Source of the DNA: CALCLY01 sp900552775
GTDB lineage: Bacteria; Bacillota; Clostridia; UMGS1883; UMGS1540
Assembly (NCBI GenBank): GCA_937966555.1
Contig: CALCLY010000028.1
Location: 1-31,182, forward strand
DNA length: 31,182 nucleotides
Direction of reading: 5' to 3'
The notes below the pieces were generated by a model. The model ran no database searches. It worked only from the letters and a program-made list of their open reading frames with translations, and was not told where the DNA came from. Of the stretch, positions 1 to 9,447 are shown one piece after another. The position numbers and the translations under genes are program-made. How positions within the stretch are numbered: the stretch's first letter is position 1; every line of letters starts with the position of its first letter.

Positions 1-2
1 GC

Positions 3-80
3 GAAAATATGTTTTTGCCCAAGAATAATATAACAAGAGCAGAGGCGGCACAGCTTTTATACAATGTATTGAACAAATAA
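3..80 (+). CDS. C-terminal end of an SLH-domain surface protein (partial)
   Basis: The window opens inside a gene. The third frame is open from base 3 to a TAA at 78-80 and encodes 25 residues ending in PKNNITRAEAAQLLYNVLNK. This is the end of an S-layer homology (SLH) repeat: F-x-P, then I-T-R-A-E-A-A, then a hydrophobic helix. The TRAE tetrapeptide is the motif that contacts the pyruvylated cell wall polysaccharide in this family. The rest of the protein lies upstream and cannot be judged. It is probably another exported, wall-anchored member of the same surface system as the genes downstream. Confidence 0.8.
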   Translation, partial: ENMFLPKNNITRAEAAQLLYNVLNK

Positions 81-122
81 GGGGGTATAGAGCAGATGAA
101 TAAAATATTGTCCGGCTATCGG

Positions 123-142
123 AAAAGCTGAGAAAGCTTTTT
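123..142 (+). terminator. Possible weak intrinsic terminator after the SLH gene
   Basis: A seven-base AT-rich stem (AAAAGCT at 123-129, AGCTTTT at 135-141) with a five-base loop runs into T residues to 142. It lies about 40 bases after the stop of the partial SLH gene. The stem has only two G-C pairs, so termination would be weak. The rest of the 81-200 gap holds the ribosome binding site of the next gene and no promoter I can support. Confidence 0.35.
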
Positions 143-200
143 ATCTTGATTAAAACCTGTTATAACGATTCGGTAAAATAATTTTGAAAGGATGTTTTTT

Positions 201-2114
201 ATGAAAAAGGTATTCTCGTTACTGCTGGCAACCGTTATACTTCTGGCAGGAAGTGCTTTGCCGGCACTTGCGGCAAACGGAGAGGATTTTCATCTTGATT
301 TTGAAGTATGGAATCCCGTAGCCGGCGACGGAAGTGAAATTCAGTGGTCATCCGCGAAAACCGAAGTTGTTCCGAGAGACGGCGACGAAAACAACCATGC
401 TTTAAAGCTTACAACAAAGGGTCTTGACGTCAGAGGACTTGGTCTTACGGGAGATTCGATAGTGAAATTTGACTTCATGTTTCCGGAAAGCACAAAAACA
501 AGCATTGCGAACAAGCATAATTCTGGCGAATATCTGAGCAATCGTTTCCTTGATGTGAGATTTGGAGATTCTCTTGTCGGAAGTCTTCCGAACCCTATGC
601 TATTTCAGTATTATGCAAATACCGATACAATGATGCTTGATATATCATCGGACGAAGCGGCAAGCTATAATCATACGAGAGTGGCAAACTTCGGTTTTAA
701 CGAGTGGCATACGATAAGTCTTGTTTTTCACAAAGAAACGGGATATATAGACCTTTCGTTTGACGGCACGCCTTTTACAAAAAGCGGTGTTAATTTCAGG
801 GTGTATCCTGACGGGGTGAAAAACAATCCGCTGGCGCTCATTGCTTGCAGAGCTCCTTTTTCGGAGGACGGCGGAGAGCTCTATATCGATAATTTTTCCG
901 TCGGAGCATATTCGGAGACCTCCGCGGCGGCAGAGACGCTGAGCGGCAAAACCGAAAACTGTGAAATCAATGAAGGCTTTAAGGTTGTTTTTCCGGAAAA
1001 ACCGGATCAAGCTTCAATTTCGCTCAACAATGTTGACTACACGGCTTGCTTTGAAAAATCCGAGGACGGGAAAACATTTACCTACAACGGATATAAAGCT
1101 CTCAGCTACGGAACATCGTATACCTTGTCCGCGGTAGGGTCAAAAGGACTCGGGACGGTTTTAAAGGCAACGCTTTTGTTTACGACAATGCCCGAGCCCG
1201 AGGCAAGCAGGGGCTGTTCAATGCTTTACAACTTTGACGACGGCATTATGGGCAATTCCTGTAACTTGGGCAAGGATGAAAATGCAAGGGTTGAAATTGT
1301 TACAATTGCAAAGGACGGCAATGAAAACAACAAGGCAGCTTACATCAAAAACGGACCAGATCCGTTTGGAGACGGCTCGGCGCAGTTTGGTATGGACAGG
1401 TTCGGAATGAAGGGAACCGTTGTATTAAGCTTTGATTTTATGCTTCCTCTTTCCATGAAGGATAAAATGACTTCTGATTTTCAAAGCATCTGGCTGTACT
1501 TTAAGCAGACGGACGGAAAGCTTAAGGGTTCGCAGACAAATATGCTTATACAGCCTCCCGCAGAAGGCGGAAACAGCGGAAGAGTTTTATTCCGCGGCAC
1601 AAGCTGGGGTGTCGGAGGATGGTATACATTTGACAAGTGGCATCATATAGATATGGTGATAGAAACCGAATACGGTAGCTTTGACGTGTACTTTGACGGG
1701 GTAAAAGCTGACGGTAATTTCAGCGTCATAGGCGAAAACGGGAAGGCTTTAACAGGATCTGAGCTTTCGACAATAAAAGGCTTAAGCACAAACATGAGCA
1801 ACGGCGAGATATATCTCGATAACGTTAAGGTTTCAGAGGCAATTTCAAATGTTGACGCGGTGCTTGACGAAGGCGTTTATACATCTAAGCTTATAAATAA
1901 AAGTGTGGCAGATGAAACGATTTCGGTAATCGTAACGGTCGTACAGGATAACAGGCTGCAATATGTAAATGTTTTTTCCAAGACGGTTCCGGCAGGAGGA
2001 ATGACGGATTTATCTTTAAATATACCGGCAGGAAACACTAAAATAATGTTCTGGAAAAACTCAAATGAGCTTCAGCCGTATTCAAGATTCAGTATTCCTG
2101 TTTTTGAAGGCTAG
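201..2114 (+). CDS. Exported protein: two jelly-roll domains, Ig-like domain, C-terminal beta module
   Basis: No enzyme motif is recognised; this looks like a secreted binding protein. The ATG at 201 is preferred over the in-frame ATG at 192 because GAAAGGA (186-192) sits eight bases before 201. Residues 1-24 are a signal peptide ending in ALPALA. A concanavalin A-like (LamG-type) beta-sandwich spans about 30-236 and ends in LYIDNFSV. An Ig-like domain of the SbsA type follows at about 250-331. A second jelly roll spans about 337-544 and ends in IYLDNVKV. The last 90 residues form a small beta module ending in a KIMFWKNSNELQPYS stretch; similar tails occur in clostridial glycan-degrading proteins. 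There is no SLH domain or sortase motif, so it may be released or bind by its modules. It is probably the first gene of the surface operon. A carbohydrate-binding role is inferred. Confidence 0.75.
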   Translation: MKKVFSLLLATVILLAGSALPALAANGEDFHLDFEVWNPVAGDGSEIQWSSAKTEVVPRDGDENNHALKLTTKGLDVRGLGLTGDSIVKFDFMFPESTKTSIANKHNSGEYLSNRFLDVRFGDSLVGSLPNPMLFQYYANTDTMMLDISSDEAASYNHTRVANFGFNEWHTISLVFHKETGYIDLSFDGTPFTKSGVNFRVYPDGVKNNPLALIACRAPFSEDGGELYIDNFSVGAYSETSAAAETLSGKTENCEINEGFKVVFPEKPDQASISLNNVDYTACFEKSEDGKTFTYNGYKALSYGTSYTLSAVGSKGLGTVLKATLLFTTMPEPEASRGCSMLYNFDDGIMGNSCNLGKDENARVEIVTIAKDGNENNKAAYIKNGPDPFGDGSAQFGMDRFGMKGTVVLSFDFMLPLSMKDKMTSDFQSIWLYFKQTDGKLKGSQTNMLIQPPAEGGNSGRVLFRGTSWGVGGWYTFDKWHHIDMVIETEYGSFDVYFDGVKADGNFSVIGENGKALTGSELSTIKGLSTNMSNGEIYLDNVKVSEAISNVDAVLDEGVYTSKLINKSVADETISVIVTVVQDNRLQYVNVFSKTVPAGGMTDLSLNIPAGNTKIMFWKNSNELQPYSRFSIPVFEG

Positions 2115-2145
2115 GCAAAGAGGCAGGGAAATGTAAAGGTTTATG

Positions 2146-2183
2146 GCCGTCACGGCAAGTATGGTTAATTTTGCTGTGACGGC
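2146..2183 (+). other. Intergenic hairpin, possible attenuator or partial terminator
   Basis: The 92-base gap between two exported-protein genes holds a 13-base-pair stem. GCCGTCACGGCAA (2146-2158) pairs with TTGCTGTGACGGC (2171-2183), with one G-T wobble and a 12-base loop. A short T-rich stretch (ATTGTTTT) follows before the next ribosome binding site. It could be a leaky terminator that lowers expression of downstream genes, or an RNA-stability hairpin. The T-tract is too broken to call a full terminator. Confidence 0.5.
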
Positions 2184-2206
2184 ACATTGTTTTAAAAGGA
2201 GACAGT

Positions 2207-3511
2207 ATGAAAATTAAACTTTGTATTTTATCGCTTATTATGTCGATCACACTCGCTGCCGGGCCGATTATTTGTACTGCGTCCGAAAACTCGCTGTTTT
2301 TCGATTTTGAAAACGGGGATATGGGCGCCGTTAAAGTTATCGGGGCAGACGATGTCAAGGAAATAGTTACGGATCCCAAAAACCCGGAAAACCACGTGTT
2401 GTATATGGAAACGGGCGAAGGTGACGAATGGTTTCAGTCACACTCGGGCTTTACTATAGGTTCGGACAGCAAGTTTTACGGGAAAACGCTTATAGACCTT
2501 GATTTGATGATACCCTCCGATACAAACGTATTTAACGAAGGCTTTTCGTTGTATTTCAGAAATGAAAGCACGGGCGAATACATAGAATCCTACAGACAGA
2601 TTCAGATATCGTCCGAACGCATCGCGTTTATGTCATCGGCCGGGCAGGCGAAGATTGTTGATTCTTCAAAGGGTTTTTCTACGGACGAATGGCATAACCT
2701 GAAGCTTTTGGCAGATACGAAAGAATTTACCATTGATGTTTTTTACGATAATAATTTTATTGTTAAAATGCCGATTTGGGGCGCGGGCACAGCGTCAAAG
2801 ACTGTTGATTTTCTTTTTTCCTTTGCCGTTAAGCTCACGGGTAAGGGAGCGAAATTATATCTTGACAATGTAAAAATCGAGCAAATAGACAAGCTTTCGC
2901 TTATATCGTCGTCACCCGAGAACAAATCGGAAAACGTAAATGTCGGAGACCCGATAAACCTTGTGTTCAATAACGAAATAAAAGAGAGTAATCTCGTGCT
3001 TGATTCAGCTGAGCCTTTGCCGCTTTTAAAAGACAATTCGTCTTATTATGTAAAACCCGATCTTCTTTGGGATAAGGAATATAACGTTTCGGGAACGGTT
3101 ACGGATATATTTGACCAAACTGCCGAAATAAACTTAAGCTTTAAAACACGTCGGCAGCCGGATTCGTATGTGATTTTACAGGGATTTTATGATGAAGCCG
3201 ACAATAAGCTTGAAGAGCTTAAAAAGGGTATTGTCAAAGCAAAGCTTGATTTCTGGCAGAAAGCCGATACGCATTACACCCTGATTGCCGGTCTTTACAG
3301 CAAAAAAGACGGTATTATCGAAATGCTTAACGTAAATGCCGTATCGGTGCAAAGCGGTGACGAGATTTTAAAATCGGAGTGCATTGAATTAGATGTTCCC
3401 GATACGGACGATGATTATTTTGTAAACATTATGGTGTGGAATAATCTGAAGGAGGGTATTCCCTTAAACGAAGGGGTTTACAGCGGAATATCTCAACTTG
3501 GGAGGAGGTAA
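2207..3511 (+). CDS. Exported protein: jelly-roll domain, Ig-like domain, C-terminal beta module
   Basis: This is a smaller relative of the preceding gene with one jelly roll instead of two. The ATG at 2207 has AAAAGGAG six bases upstream. Residues 1-26 are a signal peptide. A concanavalin A-like domain spans about 28-225 and ends in LYLDNVKI. An SbsA-type Ig-like domain spans about 230-320, with the typical opening on 'SSPENKSENV' and the phrase INLVFNNEI. A C-terminal beta module (about 322-434) ends in NIMVWNNLKEGIPLN, matching the tail of the preceding protein. No catalytic motif is seen. Its stop codon overlaps the ribosome binding site of the lyase gene that follows, so the two are translationally linked. 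Glycan binding or presentation to the lyase is inferred. Confidence 0.75.
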   Translation: MKIKLCILSLIMSITLAAGPIICTASENSLFFDFENGDMGAVKVIGADDVKEIVTDPKNPENHVLYMETGEGDEWFQSHSGFTIGSDSKFYGKTLIDLDLMIPSDTNVFNEGFSLYFRNESTGEYIESYRQIQISSERIAFMSSAGQAKIVDSSKGFSTDEWHNLKLLADTKEFTIDVFYDNNFIVKMPIWGAGTASKTVDFLFSFAVKLTGKGAKLYLDNVKIEQIDKLSLISSSPENKSENVNVGDPINLVFNNEIKESNLVLDSAEPLPLLKDNSSYYVKPDLLWDKEYNVSGTVTDIFDQTAEINLSFKTRRQPDSYVILQGFYDEADNKLEELKKGIVKAKLDFWQKADTHYTLIAGLYSKKDGIIEMLNVNAVSVQSGDEILKSECIELDVPDTDDDYFVNIMVWNNLKEGIPLNEGVYSGISQLGRR

Positions 3512-3515
3512 AGAT

Positions 3516-6500
3516 TTGAAAAAACATCTGCTGATTTGTGTATTGACGGCATCTATGCTGATTTCGCCGTCTGCGCTTCCCGCGAGCGCCGACAGCCCGA
3601 AGGGCGTATATGTCAAAGAAAATTTCAATGATTTGGTTTTGGGTGAGAAGCCCGTAAACAGCTTCAGCGTCAAAACCTCGGGAAACGGCAATATGGTAAT
3701 TGCGCCGAATCCCGATGAAAAAAATAAAAGTCTGCTCATGAGCGCCGCGGGCGACGGGGAAAGTCTAATAGAAACAGTGATATCCGACACGCAGAACGAG
3801 CCTGTCGTGGTTTCATTTCGCTTTAAAGCACAGGATATAAATTCCGGGCTTAGTTTTCTTTACGCTTCGGGCGACAATAAGCTCTTTTCGCCCTTTGAAT
3901 TTGACGGAAGCAATATTATTCATGAGGGGAAATCAATAGCAGAGTGCTTGAACAACAAATGGTATTATTGCGAGTTTTTGCTGAATTTCTCAAAGAGTAC
4001 ATACAATCTTTTTCTTGACGGAAGCAAAATAATAAAAAACGCTGCCATGACGTTATCCGCGGCTGATAAGATTGTTTTCAAGCTTTCGGACGCAGCGGGA
4101 TATTTATATCTTGACGATATTTATATCCGAAATTCCGGCGCAGGCGGTGATGAAGGAGAATATTTTGAAAATTCGACTCTGTTTTTAAAGCCGATATATA
4201 AGTCTGAAGCTGACGATATTGTTGCGGATTCGCTTCTGATGTACAGAAACACGAGCAGAGCATTAAAATTCGGCACAGAATTTTCGGGTGCCTCCGCTCC
4301 GAAGGAGCTTGATGGGACAATGTATGTTCCGCTGCGCCTTGCCGGCGAAGCTCTCGGCGCCGAGGTTACCTGGAATACGGACGAAGCTGCGGCTTTTGCA
4401 ATATACAAGGATAAAACCGTGAAAGTCAAGGCGGGAGAGAAGTCTGTCATTATAAACGGTTCGGAAACGCCGCTTTTGCATGTTATAAAATTTGAAGGCG
4501 GTTCCGTTTATATTTCCACGGACGACATTGCCTCAATACTCGGAGAAACAGTATATATTGATGACGGACTTATTATTTTCGGTGACGGCGGCGAGTATTA
4601 TGTCATGAGTGAAGATGCTGTCAAAAACGAAGTCAAAAACACGGTAAAATACGAACGCCCCACAGGGAAGGATGTTATAGCCTCGGTAGTTGCGAGACAT
4701 CCGGATAACGGGCATCCGAGGCTTGCCGCAACTAAAGAAAAAATTGAACATGTCAAAGAAATTATAAAAACCGATGATTTTGCAAGAGAGTTATATGCAT
4801 CGCTTGAAAAGCAAGCTGATGAAATTTTGGAGAAGCCTTTAGTTTCCTTTCTGCTGAACAGTAACGCAAATATGGTCTCGGCAGATGAGGATATCTGGAA
4901 GAGAATGAATATTTTAGGGCTTGTCTGGCACGTTTCGGGCAATGATAAATATGCCGACAGAGCATGGCAGGAATTAAATGCCATAATTAATTTTCCGACA
5001 TGGAACGAGCTTGTTACTTTTCTTGACACCGGACAGTGTATGTACGGTGCGTCATTGGGCTATGACTGGTTTTACGATTACCTTTCCGTGGAACAGAGAG
5101 CGGCTTTGAAAAAAGGTATTATAGATCTCAGTCTCGAGCCGGCAAAAAAAGCATACACGGGCGTTTATACAATTGACTCAAACAAGTATTCCTGTTTTTG
5201 GATATCCGACCCCTTTAACTGGAATATGATTGGAAACGAGGGTGTTTTGGCGGCATGCTTGGCTTTCTGCGAGGAAGAGCCGTCTTATACCGCTCCGCTT
5301 ATAGGCTATGCGCTTCGTTCTCTTGAAATTCACTTTAACGAATGGGAGCCTGACGGAGCGTGGCAGGAGGGGCCCGACTACGGCTTCAGCACGCTAAACG
5401 GCGATGCGAACATTATAGAAATGTTTTGCAATGCTCTTTCTAACACCTTCGGTTATACGCAGATTGACGGATTTTCCAAGGCTGCATATTTTCCGGCTTA
5501 TATGCTTTCGAGCGGCGGACTTTTCAACTTTTCCGATGCAAACCCTCAGAGTAAGCCCGATTATTATTTTTCCTTCCTTTTTGCGGATTTATTAAACGAT
5601 TCAAATCTTGCGGCAAGAAGAAAGGCTGATATAATAAGCAAAAATTATTCGGCAAGACCATGTGATCTTCTTTGGTACAACGCCGCACTTTCCTCCGGCG
5701 AAATAAAAAAATATGACCTTGACAAGTATTTCAGAAAGGTTGAAACAACCGTTTCGAGAAGTGACTGGTCCGGTGACGGTATATTTGCGGGATTCCATTC
5801 CGGCCCCGTCAACATAAATCACTCGCACCTTGATTCGGGTTCGTTTGTTTATGATTACGCGGGGAAAAGGTGGTTTCATGATATGCCGCACGACCCTGCG
5901 TCGTATTACACCGCTCAGTACACCTGCTACACAAACCGCGCCGAGGGGCACAACACTCTTGTGATAGACGAAACGCCGTATAATCTTGCAGAACAAAACA
6001 GCGACGGTCTTTTGGTATATCAAAAAACGATAGATTGCAATGAGTACAGTGTAGGAGATACGCCGTCGGGCGATTATGACGTCAGACCCGCGACGAACGG
6101 CAAAATAACAGTGCAGGAGGAGAATGACAAGAATAAATACATTTTAATAGAGTCCTCCACAACAAATTCAACCGGCGGCGGATTTCTTAACTGGGAAATT
6201 TCGTCTCCCTATGCGGCAAATGAATTTGAGCTTGATTTCAGATTTAAGATGCCGGACATGTCCGCGTTTAAGGTTAATGAGTGGAGACCCTTGGAAATGG
6301 GGCTTGATCCGGCAAACAAATCCGACAGATGGTTCCCGCTTTATGTAACAAACGGCGGTCTGTTTTCGGTTGATGACGGAGAAGTAGTCCATTTAAAACG
6401 AATGGCTGTCGGCTCATGGCATTCTGTGAGACTTGCCATTCACCCCCTTTTAAATACGCTTGACGTTTATGTTGACGGCGAAAAGCTTGCAAACGGCTTT

Positions 6501-7817
6501 AAAATTTCAAAAACCGTCGTAAATGCTGTCTGGCTTTGCAGATTTCAATTCAGCGGCGGCGCAACAACGGTTGGATTTGATGATATTGCAATATATGTTG
6601 GCAAGGACGATGCCGAGATTACAAAGGGAAAGGCAAGAAGATACGACCAGGTGCTGACGGGCGACAGCAAAATAACGCGTTATGAAAGTAAGGACTCGGG
6701 CTCCATTGCCGTTACCGATTTGACTACGGCATATTCAAACAACGCGGAATCTGCCGTGAGAGGAATCATGATGACCGCGGGAAGAAACACGGTTTTGATA
6801 CGAGACGAGGTAAAACTCAAGAAAAAATGTGACGTATATTGGTTTGCGCATTACAAGGCGTCCGACAACGCGGTAATAAGCGAGGACAAAAGATCGGCAA
6901 TAATTTCAAACGAAGACAAACGAGTATGGGTCGGAATTATTTCCGAAGGAAATTACGGCTTTGAAATCATGGACGCAAGACCGCTTCCGTACTCGCCCGA
7001 TCCCGAAAATCAGTCGAAAAACGAGGATTGGAAAAAGCTTGCAATAAAAGCTGCGGGCGTAAACGGGTTTGATGTAGAGGTGGCAATAATTCCGCTTTTG
7101 CCGGGCGAGGACACACCGCTTGAAATTCCCAAATCAATGCCGATAAAAAGCTGGAGTCTTGCAGACACCGTTTCGCCGCGACTTAATACGCTGATGTTAA
7201 ACGGCACTGAAATAAGCGGTTTTGACCCCGAAAAGAAAATGTATTTTGTAAAAGTAGATAACGAAAATGAAATTCCTGCCGTTGAGGCTTCGTCCGCAAA
7301 TGCCAATGTCAGCGTAACAAATGCGGCAAAGGCGCCGGGCTATACGCTCGTTAACGTATCAAACCAAAACGGCAGTGCAAAATATTTTGTATGCTTCAAT
7401 CCGAAAAACGTTTTAAGAAGCAAGATACAGGGCTATGATATAACGGCTGAGGATATCACCGTAAGCGACAGAGAAAACGAAGACCATGACGGAAAGCACA
7501 CCATTGACGGAAATCTTTCCACGCGCTGGACAACGGCAGGTAAGGGCAACTGGATTATTTATGATTTCAAAAAGCAATGCACATTCAACAAGCTTGAAAT
7601 TGCATGGTTCTACGGCGTGGGAAGAAAGTATCAGTTTATTATTGAGCTGAGCGATGATATGATTAACTGGAAAACGGTGTTTACGGGCAACAGCAGCGGA
7701 ACAAGCGACGGATTTGAAGAATACAAGTTTGATGAAACCGCGGGCCGTTATCTGAAGATTATATGTAATTGCTACGGAGAAGCAAATGAGTATAACAATA
7801 TTGCCGAAGTCAGATAG
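3516..7817 (+). CDS. Multimodular heparinase II/III-family polysaccharide lyase, exported
   Basis: This is a predicted secreted lyase that cleaves uronic-acid polysaccharide by beta-elimination. The start is the TTG at 3516, with GGGAGGAGG (3500-3508) eight bases before; the open frame begins earlier at 3498, inside that site. The order is: signal peptide (1-26); jelly roll (about 30-205); copper-amine-oxidase-N1-like module (about 250-360, with MYVPLRLAGEALGAEVTW); alpha/alpha toroid (about 398-740, with the EGPDYGF tyrosine motif of the family); and the heparinase II/III beta-sandwich, starting at about 745 with NINHSHLDSGSF and EGHNTLVID. The sandwich is interrupted by another jelly roll (about 842-1032) and resumes at YDQVLTGDSKITRY. 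An Ig-like domain and a C-terminal F5/8-type (CBM32-like) domain (about 1302-1433, with DGNLSTRWTT) end the protein. The toroid has SDPFNWNMIGNEG where many relatives have a catalytic Asn-His, so the exact lyase family is open. Confidence 0.8.
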   Translation: MKKHLLICVLTASMLISPSALPASADSPKGVYVKENFNDLVLGEKPVNSFSVKTSGNGNMVIAPNPDEKNKSLLMSAAGDGESLIETVISDTQNEPVVVSFRFKAQDINSGLSFLYASGDNKLFSPFEFDGSNIIHEGKSIAECLNNKWYYCEFLLNFSKSTYNLFLDGSKIIKNAAMTLSAADKIVFKLSDAAGYLYLDDIYIRNSGAGGDEGEYFENSTLFLKPIYKSEADDIVADSLLMYRNTSRALKFGTEFSGASAPKELDGTMYVPLRLAGEALGAEVTWNTDEAAAFAIYKDKTVKVKAGEKSVIINGSETPLLHVIKFEGGSVYISTDDIASILGETVYIDDGLIIFGDGGEYYVMSEDAVKNEVKNTVKYERPTGKDVIASVVARHPDNGHPRLAATKEKIEHVKEIIKTDDFARELYASLEKQADEILEKPLVSFLLNSNANMVSADEDIWKRMNILGLVWHVSGNDKYADRAWQELNAIINFPTWNELVTFLDTGQCMYGASLGYDWFYDYLSVEQRAALKKGIIDLSLEPAKKAYTGVYTIDSNKYSCFWISDPFNWNMIGNEGVLAACLAFCEEEPSYTAPLIGYALRSLEIHFNEWEPDGAWQEGPDYGFSTLNGDANIIEMFCNALSNTFGYTQIDGFSKAAYFPAYMLSSGGLFNFSDANPQSKPDYYFSFLFADLLNDSNLAARRKADIISKNYSARPCDLLWYNAALSSGEIKKYDLDKYFRKVETTVSRSDWSGDGIFAGFHSGPVNINHSHLDSGSFVYDYAGKRWFHDMPHDPASYYTAQYTCYTNRAEGHNTLVIDETPYNLAEQNSDGLLVYQKTIDCNEYSVGDTPSGDYDVRPATNGKITVQEENDKNKYILIESSTTNSTGGGFLNWEISSPYAANEFELDFRFKMPDMSAFKVNEWRPLEMGLDPANKSDRWFPLYVTNGGLFSVDDGEVVHLKRMAVGSWHSVRLAIHPLLNTLDVYVDGEKLANGFKISKTVVNAVWLCRFQFSGGATTVGFDDIAIYVGKDDAEITKGKARRYDQVLTGDSKITRYESKDSGSIAVTDLTTAYSNNAESAVRGIMMTAGRNTVLIRDEVKLKKKCDVYWFAHYKASDNAVISEDKRSAIISNEDKRVWVGIISEGNYGFEIMDARPLPYSPDPENQSKNEDWKKLAIKAAGVNGFDVEVAIIPLLPGEDTPLEIPKSMPIKSWSLADTVSPRLNTLMLNGTEISGFDPEKKMYFVKVDNENEIPAVEASSANANVSVTNAAKAPGYTLVNVSNQNGSAKYFVCFNPKNVLRSKIQGYDITAEDITVSDRENEDHDGKHTIDGNLSTRWTTAGKGNWIIYDFKKQCTFNKLEIAWFYGVGRKYQFIIELSDDMINWKTVFTGNSSGTSDGFEEYKFDETAGRYLKIICNCYGEANEYNNIAEVR

Positions 7818-7829
7818 GGAGGTAAGTTT

Positions 7830-9446
7830 ATGTTTAAAAAAATCGGAATATGCGTTTTTTGCCTGATGCTTACCGCTCGGCTTGCATCGGCAGATATATC
7901 AAATATTGTCGTTGACAGCGGAAGCGGGGTTGTAAGTATAAGCGGAGCTTCGGAAAAAAACTCAAAGATTTCCGTAGTTGTAACAAAACCCGATATCGAA
8001 TTTGAAAATCTTTCGGAGACGGCGCTTAAAAATCAGACGGTTTTGGTTTATGAAGCTCTTTGCGATGAAAACGGCGAATACGGCATCCTTTTCAGGATGC
8101 CGAAGGGCGCCGCTTCCGGAAAATATCGGGTGATAGTAAACGGAGAGAGCAAAAGCTTTTATTATGCCGATGCGGCGGAGCTTGAAACGGCTTTAACAAT
8201 GTTTAAAAACGCAACGGAGGATACGCTTGAAGGAATTATAAAAAAATATTCGCGCGATACAAGCGTTGTGTATCTTGAAACGGGGGACGAGTATGATTCG
8301 TACATGGAAAATGAAACATCAAACAGATTTTTCTGCGCGCAAACTGTAAAGAATATCGGCAAATACGAAGAGCTTACTGCCGATGATGTTATATTGTGCT
8401 TTAACCAAGGTATTGAAATTACAAGATACTCTTTCGGCAGCGCCGAAAATATTGAAAAGGCGCTTCAAAACAATTATCTCAATATAGAGCTTGAAAATGA
8501 CATAGACACGGATAAGCTTTCAAAGGTGTTTTGTGAGATAAGAGAGCCTTCGGCAGATTTAAATGAGTTAAAGAGTCAGATTCACACAGCTTCTGCAATT
8601 ACAAAGGTAAACACAGCGACTAAGGGAGCTATGACAAGCGTTTTGGAAAAATACAACGATGTGCTGAAGCTGGATTTAAACGGAGTATACGCAAAGGTTG
8701 ACAAAATTCAGGTAAATAAAGCCCTTTGCGGAAAAGATTTTAAAAGCGTTGCCGAAATTAAAAATGCATTTGATAAAGCTTGCGCCGACGAGCTTAAGGG
8801 AGACAAAAAAAGCAGCGGCTCATCGGGCGGCAGCGGCGGCAGCACAGGCGGCGGTTTTTCTGTGGGCGAGCAACCTGCCGATAAGCCGAAGACTGAAAAG
8901 AAGACGCGATTTACAGACCTTGATGAGGCTTTGTGGGCGGAGGAATACATAAATAAGCTTTACGCCGATGGAATTGTTTCGGGAGTTGGTGAAAACAAAT
9001 TTGAGCCTTTAAGATGTGTTACGAGAGAAGAATTTTTGAAAATGCTTGTATCGGCATTTAAAATTCAGCCCTCCGAAGGCGAAAATAGATTTGATGATGT
9101 AAAAAAAGGCGCATGGTATGAAAGCGCCGTTATAAGCGGAGTGGAAAACGGTATTATAAAAGGTAAAAACGAAAAGCTATTCGGCACGGGAGATAATATA
9201 ACGCGTGAGGATGCGTGCGTTATGACGGCACGCGTGCTTTTGAAGTGCGGCGCTGAAATGACGCTCGGAAGCATGAATTTTGCGGATAAAGAAATAATTT
9301 CGGATTATGCCTTGGATTCTGTAAACATGCTGCTTTTCAAAAAAATTATAAGCGGCACGCCTGACGGGAATTTCAATCCGAAAGCATATCTGACAAGAGC
9401 CGAGGCAGCGAAAATAGTCTGCCTTGCGATGAAGGCGGGTGATTGA
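7830..9446 (+). CDS. Exported protein with three C-terminal SLH domains
   Basis: This is a wall-anchored protein of unknown binding function. GGGAGG lies just before the ATG at 7830, 12 bases after the lyase stop. The order is: signal peptide (1-21); Ig-like beta domain (about 22-110, with GEYGILFRMP and GKYRVIV); a mostly helical region (about 110-320); a Ser/Gly-rich linker (about 325-350); and three SLH repeats at about 361-410, 423-475 and 485-536. The SLH motif tetrapeptides are TREE, TRED and TRAE, close to the TRAE consensus, so binding to pyruvylated SCWP is likely. It is the clearest anchor protein in the cluster and might tether the unanchored lyase and jelly-roll proteins. That partnership rests only on neighbourhood; no dockerin, cohesin or similar pair is visible. 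Confidence 0.85.
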   Translation: MFKKIGICVFCLMLTARLASADISNIVVDSGSGVVSISGASEKNSKISVVVTKPDIEFENLSETALKNQTVLVYEALCDENGEYGILFRMPKGAASGKYRVIVNGESKSFYYADAAELETALTMFKNATEDTLEGIIKKYSRDTSVVYLETGDEYDSYMENETSNRFFCAQTVKNIGKYEELTADDVILCFNQGIEITRYSFGSAENIEKALQNNYLNIELENDIDTDKLSKVFCEIREPSADLNELKSQIHTASAITKVNTATKGAMTSVLEKYNDVLKLDLNGVYAKVDKIQVNKALCGKDFKSVAEIKNAFDKACADELKGDKKSSGSSGGSGGSTGGGFSVGEQPADKPKTEKKTRFTDLDEALWAEEYINKLYADGIVSGVGENKFEPLRCVTREEFLKMLVSAFKIQPSEGENRFDDVKKGAWYESAVISGVENGIIKGKNEKLFGTGDNITREDACVMTARVLLKCGAEMTLGSMNFADKEIISDYALDSVNMLLFKKIISGTPDGNFNPKAYLTRAEAAKIVCLAMKAGD

Positions 9447-9447
9447 A

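Noticed and set aside
8815..8870. A short repetitive stretch rich in GGC/AGC that could be a DNA repeat
   Set aside because: It encodes the Ser/Gly linker before the SLH domains, so codon repetition explains it.
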